Source: Anaerolineae bacterium (GTDB taxonomy: Bacteria > Chloroflexota > Anaerolineae > Aggregatilineales > UBA3940). From it: DNA of 64,000 nt. Positions 17,467 through 25,677 of the stretch are shown piece by piece (within the stretch, counting starts at the first letter, position 1; each line of letters begins with the position of its first letter). Location of the stretch: contig JAFGOY010000061.1 in NCBI GenBank assembly GCA_016926255.1, forward strand, positions 62,001-126,000. The letters are read 5' to 3'. The notes beneath the pieces are model-generated. The model was given only the letters and a program-made list of their open reading frames with translations, had not been told where the DNA came from and ran no database searches. Position numbers and translations under genes: made by a program.

Positions 17467-18450
17467 ATGAACGAGGAAACCAAAACCGCCAACACGACTA
17501 TTCTGGTTACCGGGGGCGCGGGCTTCATCGGCAGCAACCTAGTCGATAAGCTCCTGGAGCGCGGCGACAGGGTAGTCTGCATCGATAATTTCAACGATTA
17601 CTACAATCCGGGGCAGAAACGATCCAATATAAAGGGCTGCCAGGAGAATCCTCGTTACACGCTGGTGGAGGGCGACATCCGCGATCGCGATCTGATCATG
17701 CAGGTCTTCAAAGAGCACCAGCCGAAGCGGGTGGCGCACCTGGCGGCGATGGCTGGGGTGCGCTACTCGATTGAACGGGCCACGCTCTACACGGATGTCA
17801 ATATCCAGGGGACGATCAACGTGATGGACGCGGCACGCAGTGTCGGGGTTGAGAACCTGGTATTCGCTTCGACTTCCTCGATTTACGGGGATACCGATCG
17901 CACCCCATTCCTGGAGACACAATCAACCGACCGACCGCTGGCCCCCTACCCGGCGACAAAGAAAGCGGGCGAAGTGATGGGCAGCGCCTATCACAACCTG
18001 TTTGGGCTGAACTTCACCGCGCTGCGCTTCTTTACTGTTTATGGACCGCGCGTTAGACCGGATATGATGGCCTATATCGTCATGAATCGGATTGTGAAGG
18101 ACGAAGAGATTGTCCTCTACAACAATGGTGAAATGCACCGCGACTGGACATACGTCGATGACATCGTTACGGGGGTCGCGGCTGCGCTGGATAAACCACT
18201 GGGATATGAGATATTTAACATTGGGCGCGGCGAACCGGTTCGATTGGGTGATTTTGTCGACATCATCCAGGAGTTGGTGGGAAAACCGGCGCGGATCAAG
18301 TCGGTTGAGGCACCGGCAAGCGAACCGGCGATCACATTTGCCAGCACCGAAAAGATGCTTGGGGTGTTTGGCTACCAGCCGAGGGTATCGATCCGGGAGG
18401 GGTTGACAAATACCTGGGAGTGGTACCGGCGGGAACATGGCCTGGTGTAA
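17467..18450 (+). CDS. NAD-dependent nucleotide-sugar epimerase (UDP-glucuronate 4-epimerase-like)
   Basis: This 327-residue extended short-chain dehydrogenase begins with the NAD-binding motif VTGGAGFIGSNL (residues about 11-22). The catalytic ASTSSIYG segment is near 138 and the YxxxK pair appears as YPATK near 163. The segments CIDNFNDYY and FTVYGPRVRPDMM are close to UDP-glucuronate 4-epimerases; a UDP-glucose 4-epimerase is the alternative. It supplies activated sugars in the cytoplasm, presumably for the surrounding glycosyltransferases. The ATG at 17467 is chosen because GAGAGGA lies 4-5 nt upstream; the in-frame ATG at 17434 has no such site. Confidence 0.88.
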   Translation: MNEETKTANTTILVTGGAGFIGSNLVDKLLERGDRVVCIDNFNDYYNPGQKRSNIKGCQENPRYTLVEGDIRDRDLIMQVFKEHQPKRVAHLAAMAGVRYSIERATLYTDVNIQGTINVMDAARSVGVENLVFASTSSIYGDTDRTPFLETQSTDRPLAPYPATKKAGEVMGSAYHNLFGLNFTALRFFTVYGPRVRPDMMAYIVMNRIVKDEEIVLYNNGEMHRDWTYVDDIVTGVAAALDKPLGYEIFNIGRGEPVRLGDFVDIIQELVGKPARIKSVEAPASEPAITFASTEKMLGVFGYQPRVSIREGLTNTWEWYRREHGLV

Positions 18451-18467
18451 ATTCACTGCGACGAACA

Positions 18468-18495
18468 AAAAAGGGACGAGCCATCGTCCCTTTTT
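18468..18495. terminator. Bidirectional intrinsic terminator
   Basis: AAAAAGGGACGA and TCGTCCCTTTTT form a perfect 12-bp stem with a GCCA loop between the convergent epimerase and HEAT-repeat genes. Each strand ends in a T-tract. Confidence 0.9.
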
Positions 18496-18521
18496 GATTC
18501 TTTGATTAATTTACCGGTAGG

Positions 18522-20063
18522 TTATACCGATCTTTGTGAAACATCGGCGCTGTCAAATGTGCGGGTGACTTCATCGAGCAAAAGGGAAGAAACCGGATCG
18601 ATGGCATGAGTGGTGCGAACTTTGTCAACTGCCCTGGCGATGGCCCATCTGGTATCGTATTCCTGGCTGCGCCAGTAGTTAACCAGGATTGGAATATCCG
18701 GTTCGCCCATCGCCACCAGCCCGATCGCCGCCGCCCAGCGAACGTGGGGTTCTGAACTCCGGAGTGCCCCGATTAGCCCCGGCAGGGCTTCTTCGCCGAT
18801 GGCGGCAAGCGCCTCAGCCGCCGCGATCCTGACGCCGTTGTCTTCGTCTTTCAGGTTTTTCAATAAACCATTGACCGCGTCGGGGCTGCCGATGATACCT
18901 AACGAGCGGGCCGCCGCCCAGCGTTTCATCCAGTCTTCGCTGCGGAGCGCGCGGAGCAGGCCGAGCATGGCCGCTGTGTTGCCGATCACCCCCAGCACCC
19001 AGGCCATCGGCACATAGATCGTCCGATCTTCGCTTGCCAGGCCCTCCAACAGACTGGGCACCGCCGCTTCCCCCATCTGGTTAAAGATACCGGTAATGAT
19101 CCTCCTGGCTGATGGGCTGGCCTTGCGCAAGTCTTCGCTCAGGCCAACTATTGCTTCTGCCCCGATTTCGGCCAGGGCCTGGGCTGCCATCTCCTGGAGA
19201 TCGCCGTGAGAGTCGTCGAGAACAACCTGCCGAAGGGTGGACATAACCGTCCTGCCGCCGATTTCGACAAGGGTCTGGAGGACTATATCGCGCGTATCGG
19301 GGTTTTGCTCTTGCGATTGCAGGATATCGAGCAGTGCCGGAACGGAGGCTTCGCCGATCTGTACCAGCGCCTTGCTGACAATCGGATGGCAATGGAAGTA
19401 TTCCGGGCTGGCGAGGATCGAGGTCAGACCGGGTATGGCTGATTCTTCCATGTCGCATAATACCCGGTAAGCGGCCATCTGGGATTCTTCATCGTTGCTG
19501 CATAGAGCTTCCATGAGACCGGGGATCACGGCTTCTCCCATACTTTTTAGAACATTGGTGGCGGCCCAGCGAACGCTGCGATTAGAACTGTGGAGAGCCT
19601 CCAGCAGTTCAGGAATCGCGGCCTTCTCACTCTGTGATAGAATGCCCGCCGCTGCTTTTCGGACGTTGCGATCTTCATCGACGAGGGCTTCCAGGATGCC
19701 GGGGACGGTGCGAAGATCGTCGATCCAGCTCAAAGACATCACCGTGTAAAGACGAATTTCGTTATCGGGACTTTTTAATAAATCCAGCAAGCCTGGGACG
19801 GCGTCTGCGCTTCCGATCCAGCCCAGGGCTTGAATCGCCGAAAGCTGCACCTCGCGATCCGGGTCGGCAACAGCCTGGAAAAGGTATGGAATAGCGGAGG
19901 GATCACCCAACCGTCCGAGCGACTTTACTGCGACAAGCCGTACCTGTGGATTGTCATGCGACAGTTCGCGGACAAGTGAAGGAATAGTGCTTTGATCCCC
20001 ATCCCATCCCAATTTTTCAATTTGTTGTATTCGTTTTTGTACTCGCTTGGAAACCGGTTCCAT
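18522..20063 (-). CDS. HEAT-repeat protein
   Basis: This 513-residue protein is built almost entirely from 30-35-residue HEAT (PBS lyase-like) units, for example RLVAVKSLGRLGDPSAIPYL, VQLSAIQALGWIGSADAVPG and IRLYTVMSLSWIDDLRTVPG. There is no signal peptide, membrane helix or catalytic domain. Such solenoids act as scaffolds for protein binding; the partner is unknown. The ATG at 20063 is preferred because the preceding frame back to 20141 has a Cys/Val-rich start without repeats and AAGGG lies 6-10 nt before 20063. It stands alone between a terminator and a 175-nt gap. A second, different HEAT protein occurs at 38859. Confidence 0.88.
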   Translation of the reverse strand: MEPVSKRVQKRIQQIEKLGWDGDQSTIPSLVRELSHDNPQVRLVAVKSLGRLGDPSAIPYLFQAVADPDREVQLSAIQALGWIGSADAVPGLLDLLKSPDNEIRLYTVMSLSWIDDLRTVPGILEALVDEDRNVRKAAAGILSQSEKAAIPELLEALHSSNRSVRWAATNVLKSMGEAVIPGLMEALCSNDEESQMAAYRVLCDMEESAIPGLTSILASPEYFHCHPIVSKALVQIGEASVPALLDILQSQEQNPDTRDIVLQTLVEIGGRTVMSTLRQVVLDDSHGDLQEMAAQALAEIGAEAIVGLSEDLRKASPSARRIITGIFNQMGEAAVPSLLEGLASEDRTIYVPMAWVLGVIGNTAAMLGLLRALRSEDWMKRWAAARSLGIIGSPDAVNGLLKNLKDEDNGVRIAAAEALAAIGEEALPGLIGALRSSEPHVRWAAAIGLVAMGEPDIPILVNYWRSQEYDTRWAIARAVDKVRTTHAIDPVSSLLLDEVTRTFDSADVSQRSV

Positions 20064-20238
20064 CCTACCCTTACAGTCTCTATACCTCACCGAACGTATA
20101 CAGCAGTCGACAACTAAGACTACTTTATAGTCTAGGGCCATAATCGAAAAATGGGGTTACAGACTTGTTACACTGATAACATCAGTTCGCATTGTCGTTC
20201 TGCATGTAACGCTGCTGTACAACGCGCGGATGCCCTTA

Positions 20239-20766
20239 TCAGCCTGCCTTATTTGTAGCTTGATTATAGCCTTTTGTCGGCCTTTTTCTCGTGATTATGT
20301 AAATCGCTATTCCTCCGGCGAGGATCACGAGTTCTAAGATGGCGGATATGATAAGGCCCGGCCCCGATGTCCATAGGCCAAGCCCAGTCATCGGAGAGCC
20401 GCCGAACAAGAGAGGGAGATCGGGGCCGTGGACGATGAAATCCAGCACCCAATGGCTGAAGACCGCAAGCCCCATAATGCCGCCTGTTTTGATGTCTTTG
20501 CTGATTAGGCAGGTGATACCGGCAGCCAGCAGCGACCAGACGATAGACATCAGTAGCCCGTGCGACCAGGGAATATATCCTATGCTTTTGTAGACCAACC
20601 CCTGGCTGAGAGTCGTCTCGGTGACGCTTGCCTGCTCAATACCGAGAGTCAGAAATGCGATGGACAGTATATCGAGTAGTTCGGTCGCCAGCAGTAAAGC
20701 CCAGAGCGGGGCTTTGGGGGCGGCGGGTTTTGCTGCGAAACCAATGCCAAAGTGACCTGGACCCAT
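20239..20766 (-). CDS. Small polytopic membrane protein with conserved His/Asp
   Basis: This 175-residue protein has about four hydrophobic helices. It begins MGPGHFGIGFAAKP and has ATELLDI, PWSHGLL and SHWVLDFIVHGPD, so polar His and Asp residues lie at helix ends. This pattern resembles the YdjM/DUF457 group of putative membrane metal-dependent hydrolases, but I assign only low-level similarity. The ATG at 20766 is chosen over 20823 because AGGGAAG lies upstream and the extra 19 residues are not hydrophobic. It is followed by no other gene in its operon. Confidence 0.75.
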   Translation of the reverse strand: MGPGHFGIGFAAKPAAPKAPLWALLLATELLDILSIAFLTLGIEQASVTETTLSQGLVYKSIGYIPWSHGLLMSIVWSLLAAGITCLISKDIKTGGIMGLAVFSHWVLDFIVHGPDLPLLFGGSPMTGLGLWTSGPGLIISAILELVILAGGIAIYIITRKRPTKGYNQATNKAG

Positions 20767-20847
20767 GTCGATCTTCCCTTTCTGTGATGCATAATAGCAT
20801 CGAGGCGGGAGGTGAACAAACACGGCTTTTGAAGATGCCGGGGCAAG

Positions 20848-20874
20848 AAAAAAGGCTGCTCCCGGAGCAGCCTT
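20848..20874 (-). terminator. Intrinsic terminator after glyA
   Basis: AAGGCTGCTC/GAGCAGCCTT (20852-20861 and 20865-20874) forms a 10-bp stem with a CCG loop, followed on the minus strand by six T (complement of 20848-20853). It lies 25 nt after the glyA stop. Confidence 0.9.
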
Positions 20875-20898
20875 GTGATGTTACCTGCGGCGCGGTAC

Positions 20899-22194
20899 TC
20901 AGTACCAGAGTGGGTACTGCTTGCAGAGTTCGATTACTTCGTTACGAACGCGTTCGACGGTCGTTCCGTCTTCTACATTCTCGACGACATCGGCAAGCCA
21001 GTTGGCAACCATCCGCATCTCGGCTTCTTTGAAGCCGCGTGTGGTGAGCGCGGGTGATCCGAGCCGGATGCCGGAGGGATCAAACGCTGATCGCTTGTCT
21101 CCGGGCACCATGTTGGCGTTACAGGTGATGTTGGCGCGATCCAGGGTTTGCTGGGCGACCTTACCGGGAACACCCGTGCTGGACAAATCGGCCAGAATGA
21201 GATGATTGTCCGTTCCACCGGTGACGACATCAATGCCCCGCTTGACAAGTTCTTCGGCCAGGGCTTTCGCGTTCGCCACGACCTGCTTGCAGTACTCGGT
21301 GTAGGAGGGATCGGCGGCCTCTTGCAGGCAGACGCCAATCGCTGCCGTGACGTGATCGTGCGGGCCGCCCTGCAAGCCGGGGAATACTGCCCGGTCGATG
21401 CTGCGGGCATGTTCCTCCTTTGCGAGGATCATTGCACCGCGAGGACCGCGCAGCAGCTTGTGGGTGGTCATGGTGACAACGTCGGCATAGGGAACCGGGT
21501 CGGGATGGAGGCCGGTGGCAACCAGCCCGGAAATGTGGGCAATATCAGCAGCGAAACGTGCGCCAACATCTTCCGCGATCTGGGCAAATTTGTCGAATTC
21601 GAAAATGCGCGAGTACGCGGTCGCCCCGGCCCAGATCAGTTTGGGGCGGTGTTCCTTCGCCAGTTCCCACACTACGTCATAGTCGATGAGACCCGTTTCG
21701 GGATCGACGGGGTACTGCACCGATGAGAAAAAGTGAGCGGAGAAATTGACTTTCCAGCCGTGAGTCAGGTGTCCGCCTGCTGGTAGGGCCATTCCCATCA
21801 CTGTTTCGCCAGGCTCCAGAAGCGCGTAATACACGGCCAGGTTTGCCGGAGAACCCGAATAAGGCTGGACGTTGGCATGGTCGGCTCCAAAGAGTGCTTT
21901 GGCGCGTTCAATGGCGATAGTCTCAATCGTATCGACGTTCTCATTGCCGCCGTAGTAGCGTTTGTGGGCGTAACCCTCGGAATACTTGTTCGTAAAAACC
22001 GAACCGATGGCGGTCAGTACTGCACGGCTGACGTAGTTTTCGGATGGGATGAGTTCCAGGCCGTAGTGCTGCCGTTCCGTCTCGGCAAACAGGGCAGCAA
22101 AGACTTCGGGGTCGGTTTGCTCGATAGCTTTCCGGTCAAGAATCGCTGAGCCTATGCTGGCAGATTCGGCAGGGTGGTTCTGGGTGTTGTTCAT
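20899..22194 (-). CDS. glyA: Serine hydroxymethyltransferase
   Basis: This 431-residue cytosolic PLP enzyme (EC 2.1.2.1) converts serine and tetrahydrofolate to glycine and methylene-THF. Family signatures are clear: ELIPSENYVS near 46, YAEGY-like YSEGYAHKRYYGG, ADIAHISGLVATG near 215, and the PLP lysine in TMTTHKLLRGPRGAM near 240. Length is normal (about 415-430). The ATG at 22194 is chosen over 22239 because the added 15 residues are not typical and the next residues MNNTQNH lead into the known start. It is divergent from the PBP gene and has its own terminator. Confidence 0.97.
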   Translation of the reverse strand: MNNTQNHPAESASIGSAILDRKAIEQTDPEVFAALFAETERQHYGLELIPSENYVSRAVLTAIGSVFTNKYSEGYAHKRYYGGNENVDTIETIAIERAKALFGADHANVQPYSGSPANLAVYYALLEPGETVMGMALPAGGHLTHGWKVNFSAHFFSSVQYPVDPETGLIDYDVVWELAKEHRPKLIWAGATAYSRIFEFDKFAQIAEDVGARFAADIAHISGLVATGLHPDPVPYADVVTMTTHKLLRGPRGAMILAKEEHARSIDRAVFPGLQGGPHDHVTAAIGVCLQEAADPSYTEYCKQVVANAKALAEELVKRGIDVVTGGTDNHLILADLSSTGVPGKVAQQTLDRANITCNANMVPGDKRSAFDPSGIRLGSPALTTRGFKEAEMRMVANWLADVVENVEDGTTVERVRNEVIELCKQYPLWY

Positions 22195-22385
22195 TGGCTG
22201 ACTGCTCCACTTCAAGGGTTGTTTGCTGGCAAATTGCACAGAAGTTTATCGTATTGTATCGATTTTGCCAGCACAACCACCAAAGTGGCGTAGGATTGGC
22301 GTCGTTGCTGGTGACATACCGGCAAGCTATAATCTGCGTCGTTCAGGGGTGTGGTTACGAACGAAAAACACAGGAATTACAAGAA

Positions 22386-24647
22386 ATGAGTTTGATTATG
22401 AAGCGACATTACATCGCCATGCTGGTGTTAGTCGTATTTTCCTTCGGGCTGACCGGCTGTGATTTGATTGCAGCCCAACTGCCAACTGATTCGCCGGCTG
22501 AAGCCAGCAGCGAGGCCGCTCCAACCCCTGACAGCGGCAAGCCGGATGGGGTCGCACAGTCGTTTCTAAATGCCTGGATGGAGGGGGATTACACAACCAT
22601 GTATGGCTATCTCTCTTCGAATAGCCAGGCGGACTACACGCTCGAAGAATTCACCTCTATCTATACAACAACTGAGGAAACGATGCAGCTCATCGACCTG
22701 GAAGCATCACCGCAGTCGGTGCTTTTAGGACCAAATGGTGATACGGCACAGCTTGCTTTCCGGGTGGTCTATAACACCCTGGTGCTGGGGCCAATCGTCG
22801 AAGAACTGACCATGCCGCTGGTTTACGATGGTGTCAAGTGGGGGATCGTATGGCGACCCTCGTTGATCTTCGAAGAACTGGCAGGCGGCAACACCCTGCG
22901 GCTTGAGGTCGAGACGCCTTCACGGGCCAATATCTACGATAGAAATGGCGAATGGCTTGTCTCGGCCAATGCTTCAACGGTGACGATCACGGCGATACCA
23001 GGAAGAGTTGGCGCGGCCTATGAGGACCAAATGCTCGACCTGTTGAGTTCGGTGCTGCGGATGACCCCCGCCGAGATCAAGCAGCAGTATTCCGGCCAGC
23101 CGGACGATTGGGTCGTGGCGCTGGGCGATGCTGATGCCGAAACCGTCCAGGCGAACTGGGACGCGTTAAGCAGTTACTCAGCATTGGGTTTTATCGAGAA
23201 GAGTGGACGGCGCTATTACAACGTACTGGCCTCACATCTGCTGGGCTACACCGGATACATTCAGGAAAGCCAGCTCGAGTATTATCAAAGCCTTGGGTAT
23301 ACGGGTGACGAGATCGTCGGGCAGAGCGGGCTTGAACTGTGGGGCGAACAATACCTGGCTGGTTCTCGCGGGGGCATTCTGAGCGCCTGGACAGCAGGCG
23401 GACAGTATTTCGGCGAAGTCGCGCGGAAAGACCCACAGCCCGCACAAAGCCTGTACCTGACAATCGACCGCGAGTTCCAGGCCGAGGTCGAACAGGCACT
23501 CGAAGACGCCTACCGGGTTGGCAGCGAGACCTGGGTGCCGAACGCCGGAGGCGCAGCGATTGTTGTGCTTGAGGTCGATACCGGCAACGTGCTGGCAATG
23601 GCAAGCTATCCCAGCTTCGATCCGAATGTGCTGCACCCGTACAACGCCCATCCGCTGTATACCGATACGTATATCTCGGATTTGATCAATAACCCGCTCA
23701 AACCGCTGTATAATCGTGCCACCCAGGGGCAGTATCCGCCCGGTTCGATATTCAAGGTTGTGTCGATGACGACGGCCCTGGAAAGCGGTATTTTCTCTCC
23801 CAATTCGACTTATAACTGCACTGGTGTCTGGAACGAGACGGGCGATATGGTGCGTTATGATTGGCGCGAGGGAGGTCATGGTACGTTGACACTGACTCAG
23901 GGATTGATGGCATCGTGCAACCCTTGGTTTTACCATGTTGGGATGTATACCGGTCAGCAAAGCTATGATTTGCTTCCCTACTATGCCCGCGAATACTTCC
24001 TGGGGCAGGAGTTGGGCCTGGAAATCGCCGAAGAGCCAGGACTGGTGCCCGATCAGGAATGGCTGTGGGAGGAACGCGGCGAAGAGTGGAATCTCAGCGA
24101 CAGCGTCAACATGGCGATCGGGCAGGGGGATGTGCTCGTCAGCCCGATGCAAATTGCAGTGACCGTCGCGGCGATTGCCAACGGGGGCACGGTCTACCAG
24201 CCGCAGTTCGTCGACCGGATCGGACTGATTGCCGAAGAACCTACCATTGTGATGGAACCGGTCATACTGAATCAGGTGGACGCATCACCGGAGACACTGG
24301 CGGCTGTTCGGGAGGGTATGCGCGGCGTCGTTTCCAACCCACTAATCGGTACTGCCGAGTACCGGCTGGGTACCCTGGAAATTGCGGTAGCAGGCAAGAC
24401 CGGCACGGCGCAGGTTTCAGGTGAAGGCCGCCCGATAGCCTGGTTTGGGGGATTTGCGCCCTATGACGATCCGGAAATCGCGGTGGTGGTGATGATAGAG
24501 AACGGTGGACAGGGATCGGGGGTAGCTGCTCCGATATTCCGACGGGTCATCGAGAAATACTACAACCTGACCGTGCTCTCATACCCGGAGGACTGGGGCA
24601 ACCCGGAGGAATTCGACTTCGGCGACGAGGTATTTACCGGCGAATAA
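22386..24647 (+). CDS. Class B penicillin-binding protein with MecA_N-like domain, lipoprotein-anchored
   Basis: This 753-residue protein starts with a signal sequence ending in the lipobox LTGC near residue 20, so it is tethered by lipid rather than by a helix. Residues about 57-160 form an NTF2-like MecA_N domain, about 170-360 the PBP dimerisation domain, and about 380-735 the transpeptidase. Catalytic motifs are complete: S-x-x-K as GSIFK near 453, S-x-N as SCN near 509, and KTG as GKTGTAQ near 669. It cross-links peptidoglycan outside the membrane. MecA_N-type PBPs include low-affinity beta-lactam-resistant forms, but resistance cannot be inferred here. ATG 22386 has AGGA about 10 nt upstream; the earlier frame to 22194 lacks a signal and overlaps glyA. 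Confidence 0.93.
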   Translation: MSLIMKRHYIAMLVLVVFSFGLTGCDLIAAQLPTDSPAEASSEAAPTPDSGKPDGVAQSFLNAWMEGDYTTMYGYLSSNSQADYTLEEFTSIYTTTEETMQLIDLEASPQSVLLGPNGDTAQLAFRVVYNTLVLGPIVEELTMPLVYDGVKWGIVWRPSLIFEELAGGNTLRLEVETPSRANIYDRNGEWLVSANASTVTITAIPGRVGAAYEDQMLDLLSSVLRMTPAEIKQQYSGQPDDWVVALGDADAETVQANWDALSSYSALGFIEKSGRRYYNVLASHLLGYTGYIQESQLEYYQSLGYTGDEIVGQSGLELWGEQYLAGSRGGILSAWTAGGQYFGEVARKDPQPAQSLYLTIDREFQAEVEQALEDAYRVGSETWVPNAGGAAIVVLEVDTGNVLAMASYPSFDPNVLHPYNAHPLYTDTYISDLINNPLKPLYNRATQGQYPPGSIFKVVSMTTALESGIFSPNSTYNCTGVWNETGDMVRYDWREGGHGTLTLTQGLMASCNPWFYHVGMYTGQQSYDLLPYYAREYFLGQELGLEIAEEPGLVPDQEWLWEERGEEWNLSDSVNMAIGQGDVLVSPMQIAVTVAAIANGGTVYQPQFVDRIGLIAEEPTIVMEPVILNQVDASPETLAAVREGMRGVVSNPLIGTAEYRLGTLEIAVAGKTGTAQVSGEGRPIAWFGGFAPYDDPEIAVVVMIENGGQGSGVAAPIFRRVIEKYYNLTVLSYPEDWGNPEEFDFGDEVFTGE

Positions 24648-24662
24648 CACCGGATGAAATAT

Positions 24663-24700
24663 AAAAAGGGCTTCTGTCTGATGAACTGAAGCCCTTTTTT
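24663..24700 (+). terminator. Intrinsic terminator after the PBP gene
   Basis: AAAAAGGGCTTC (24663-24674) pairs with GAAGCCCTTTTT (24688-24699) around a 13-nt loop and ends in six T. The A-tract on the left makes it usable for the convergent chelatase gene as well. Confidence 0.88.
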
Positions 24701-24717
24701 GATCTAACTGCTATCTC

Positions 24718-25677
24718 TCAGACTGACATCTCGCTGCGAACGGTGTCGTAGAGCAGGTCGGCGCGGAGTTCTTGCAGCGTGTAGCATGGCCCGCCGAGCC
24801 AGTCGGCCAATCCCTGAGCCAGCCCCTGATCGAAACTGATATGTTCCATGTTGATCACAATCGACCGGATATTCTCGGCCTTGATCTGCTCGGCGATCTG
24901 GTGAGCTTCTTCCTGCGGGGGGATATTGCCCAGAGAGACATTGCCCGCACCGTCGGTGAGGATGATCATCAGGGGGAGTGCGTCGGGATGGGCGAGGCTG
25001 TCACGCTGGATGATCCTGTGCGCCAGTGCCAGGCCCGCCGAGAGCGGTGTCTTGCCGCCAACGGGAATATCGCTGAGTGCTTTTTGCGCCAACTGCACGG
25101 AGTTGGTTGGGGGCAGCACTTCCACTGCCCGGTCTTTCTGGAAAACAACCAACCCTACCCGGTCACGGCGCTGGTAAGCGTCGGTGAGCAGCGACATGAT
25201 CGCACCCTTGGTGGCCGTCATCCGTTCGGCAACGGCCATACTCCAGGAGGCATCGACAACAAATAGAACCAGGTTGGCCTGTTTAGCGACCCGGACTTTG
25301 CGTTGGAGGTCCTGTTTGCGGAGGGCAAAAGCCAGATCGCCTTTATCGCGTTCTGTCTGGTAGGGTGCGGCAGCGCGGATGGTGGCATCGAAGGCAATAT
25401 CGGAGGTTTCCCCGTTGGCCGGGCGAGACTGAATGTAACGACCGCGTTTGCGCTCGGTGCGGGTCTTCGTCCTCCGCCCGGTACGCTGCCGGGTCAGGCG
25501 GTCGAGAGGAGCTTCGAACCGTCGAGAGATTTTGAACGGCTCGCCGGTTTCGACTTTGTCTCCACCTTCCCACCAGTGGCCGTCCTGCGCCTGGAATACG
25601 CTTTGCTGGGCCTGCTCCGCAGGCATCGTTTCCGGATTCTGGTCAAGCCCGGCATCCTGGCTTACGGACTTATCTTT
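24718..25677 (-). CDS. chlD: VWA (ChlD/CobT-like) half of a chelatase subunit, reached by -1 frameshift
   Basis: This frame encodes an acidic linker, an Arg/Lys-rich segment and a von Willebrand A domain with the MIDAS motif D-A-S-W-S (DASWSM, residues 125-130 counted from the internal ATG at 25626) and later GGKTPLSAGL and ILTDGAGN. This is the C-terminal half of magnesium/cobalt chelatase medium subunits. The frame is open back through the A9 tract at 25675-25683, so a -1 shift there joins it to the upstream AAA+ half to give about 682 residues, the usual size of fused ChlD-type proteins. Initiation at ATG 25626 would give a separate 302-residue protein, but no ribosome-binding site is evident there. 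The domain call is firm; the mode of expression is inferred. Confidence 0.88.
   Translation of the reverse strand, partial: KDKSVSQDAGLDQNPETMPAEQAQQSVFQAQDGHWWEGGDKVETGEPFKISRRFEAPLDRLTRQRTGRRTKTRTERKRGRYIQSRPANGETSDIAFDATIRAAAPYQTERDKGDLAFALRKQDLQRKVRVAKQANLVLFVVDASWSMAVAERMTATKGAIMSLLTDAYQRRDRVGLVVFQKDRAVEVLPPTNSVQLAQKALSDIPVGGKTPLSAGLALAHRIIQRDSLAHPDALPLMIILTDGAGNVSLGNIPPQEEAHQIAEQIKAENIRSIVINMEHISFDQGLAQGLADWLGGPCYTLQELRADLLYDTVRSEMSV

Noticed and set aside
20050-20063. Near copy of the repressor operator at the HEAT gene start (ATGGAACCGGTT)
   Set aside because: The symmetry is broken by one extra base and the match is explained by the codons for MEPV; similar words occur inside the PBP gene.
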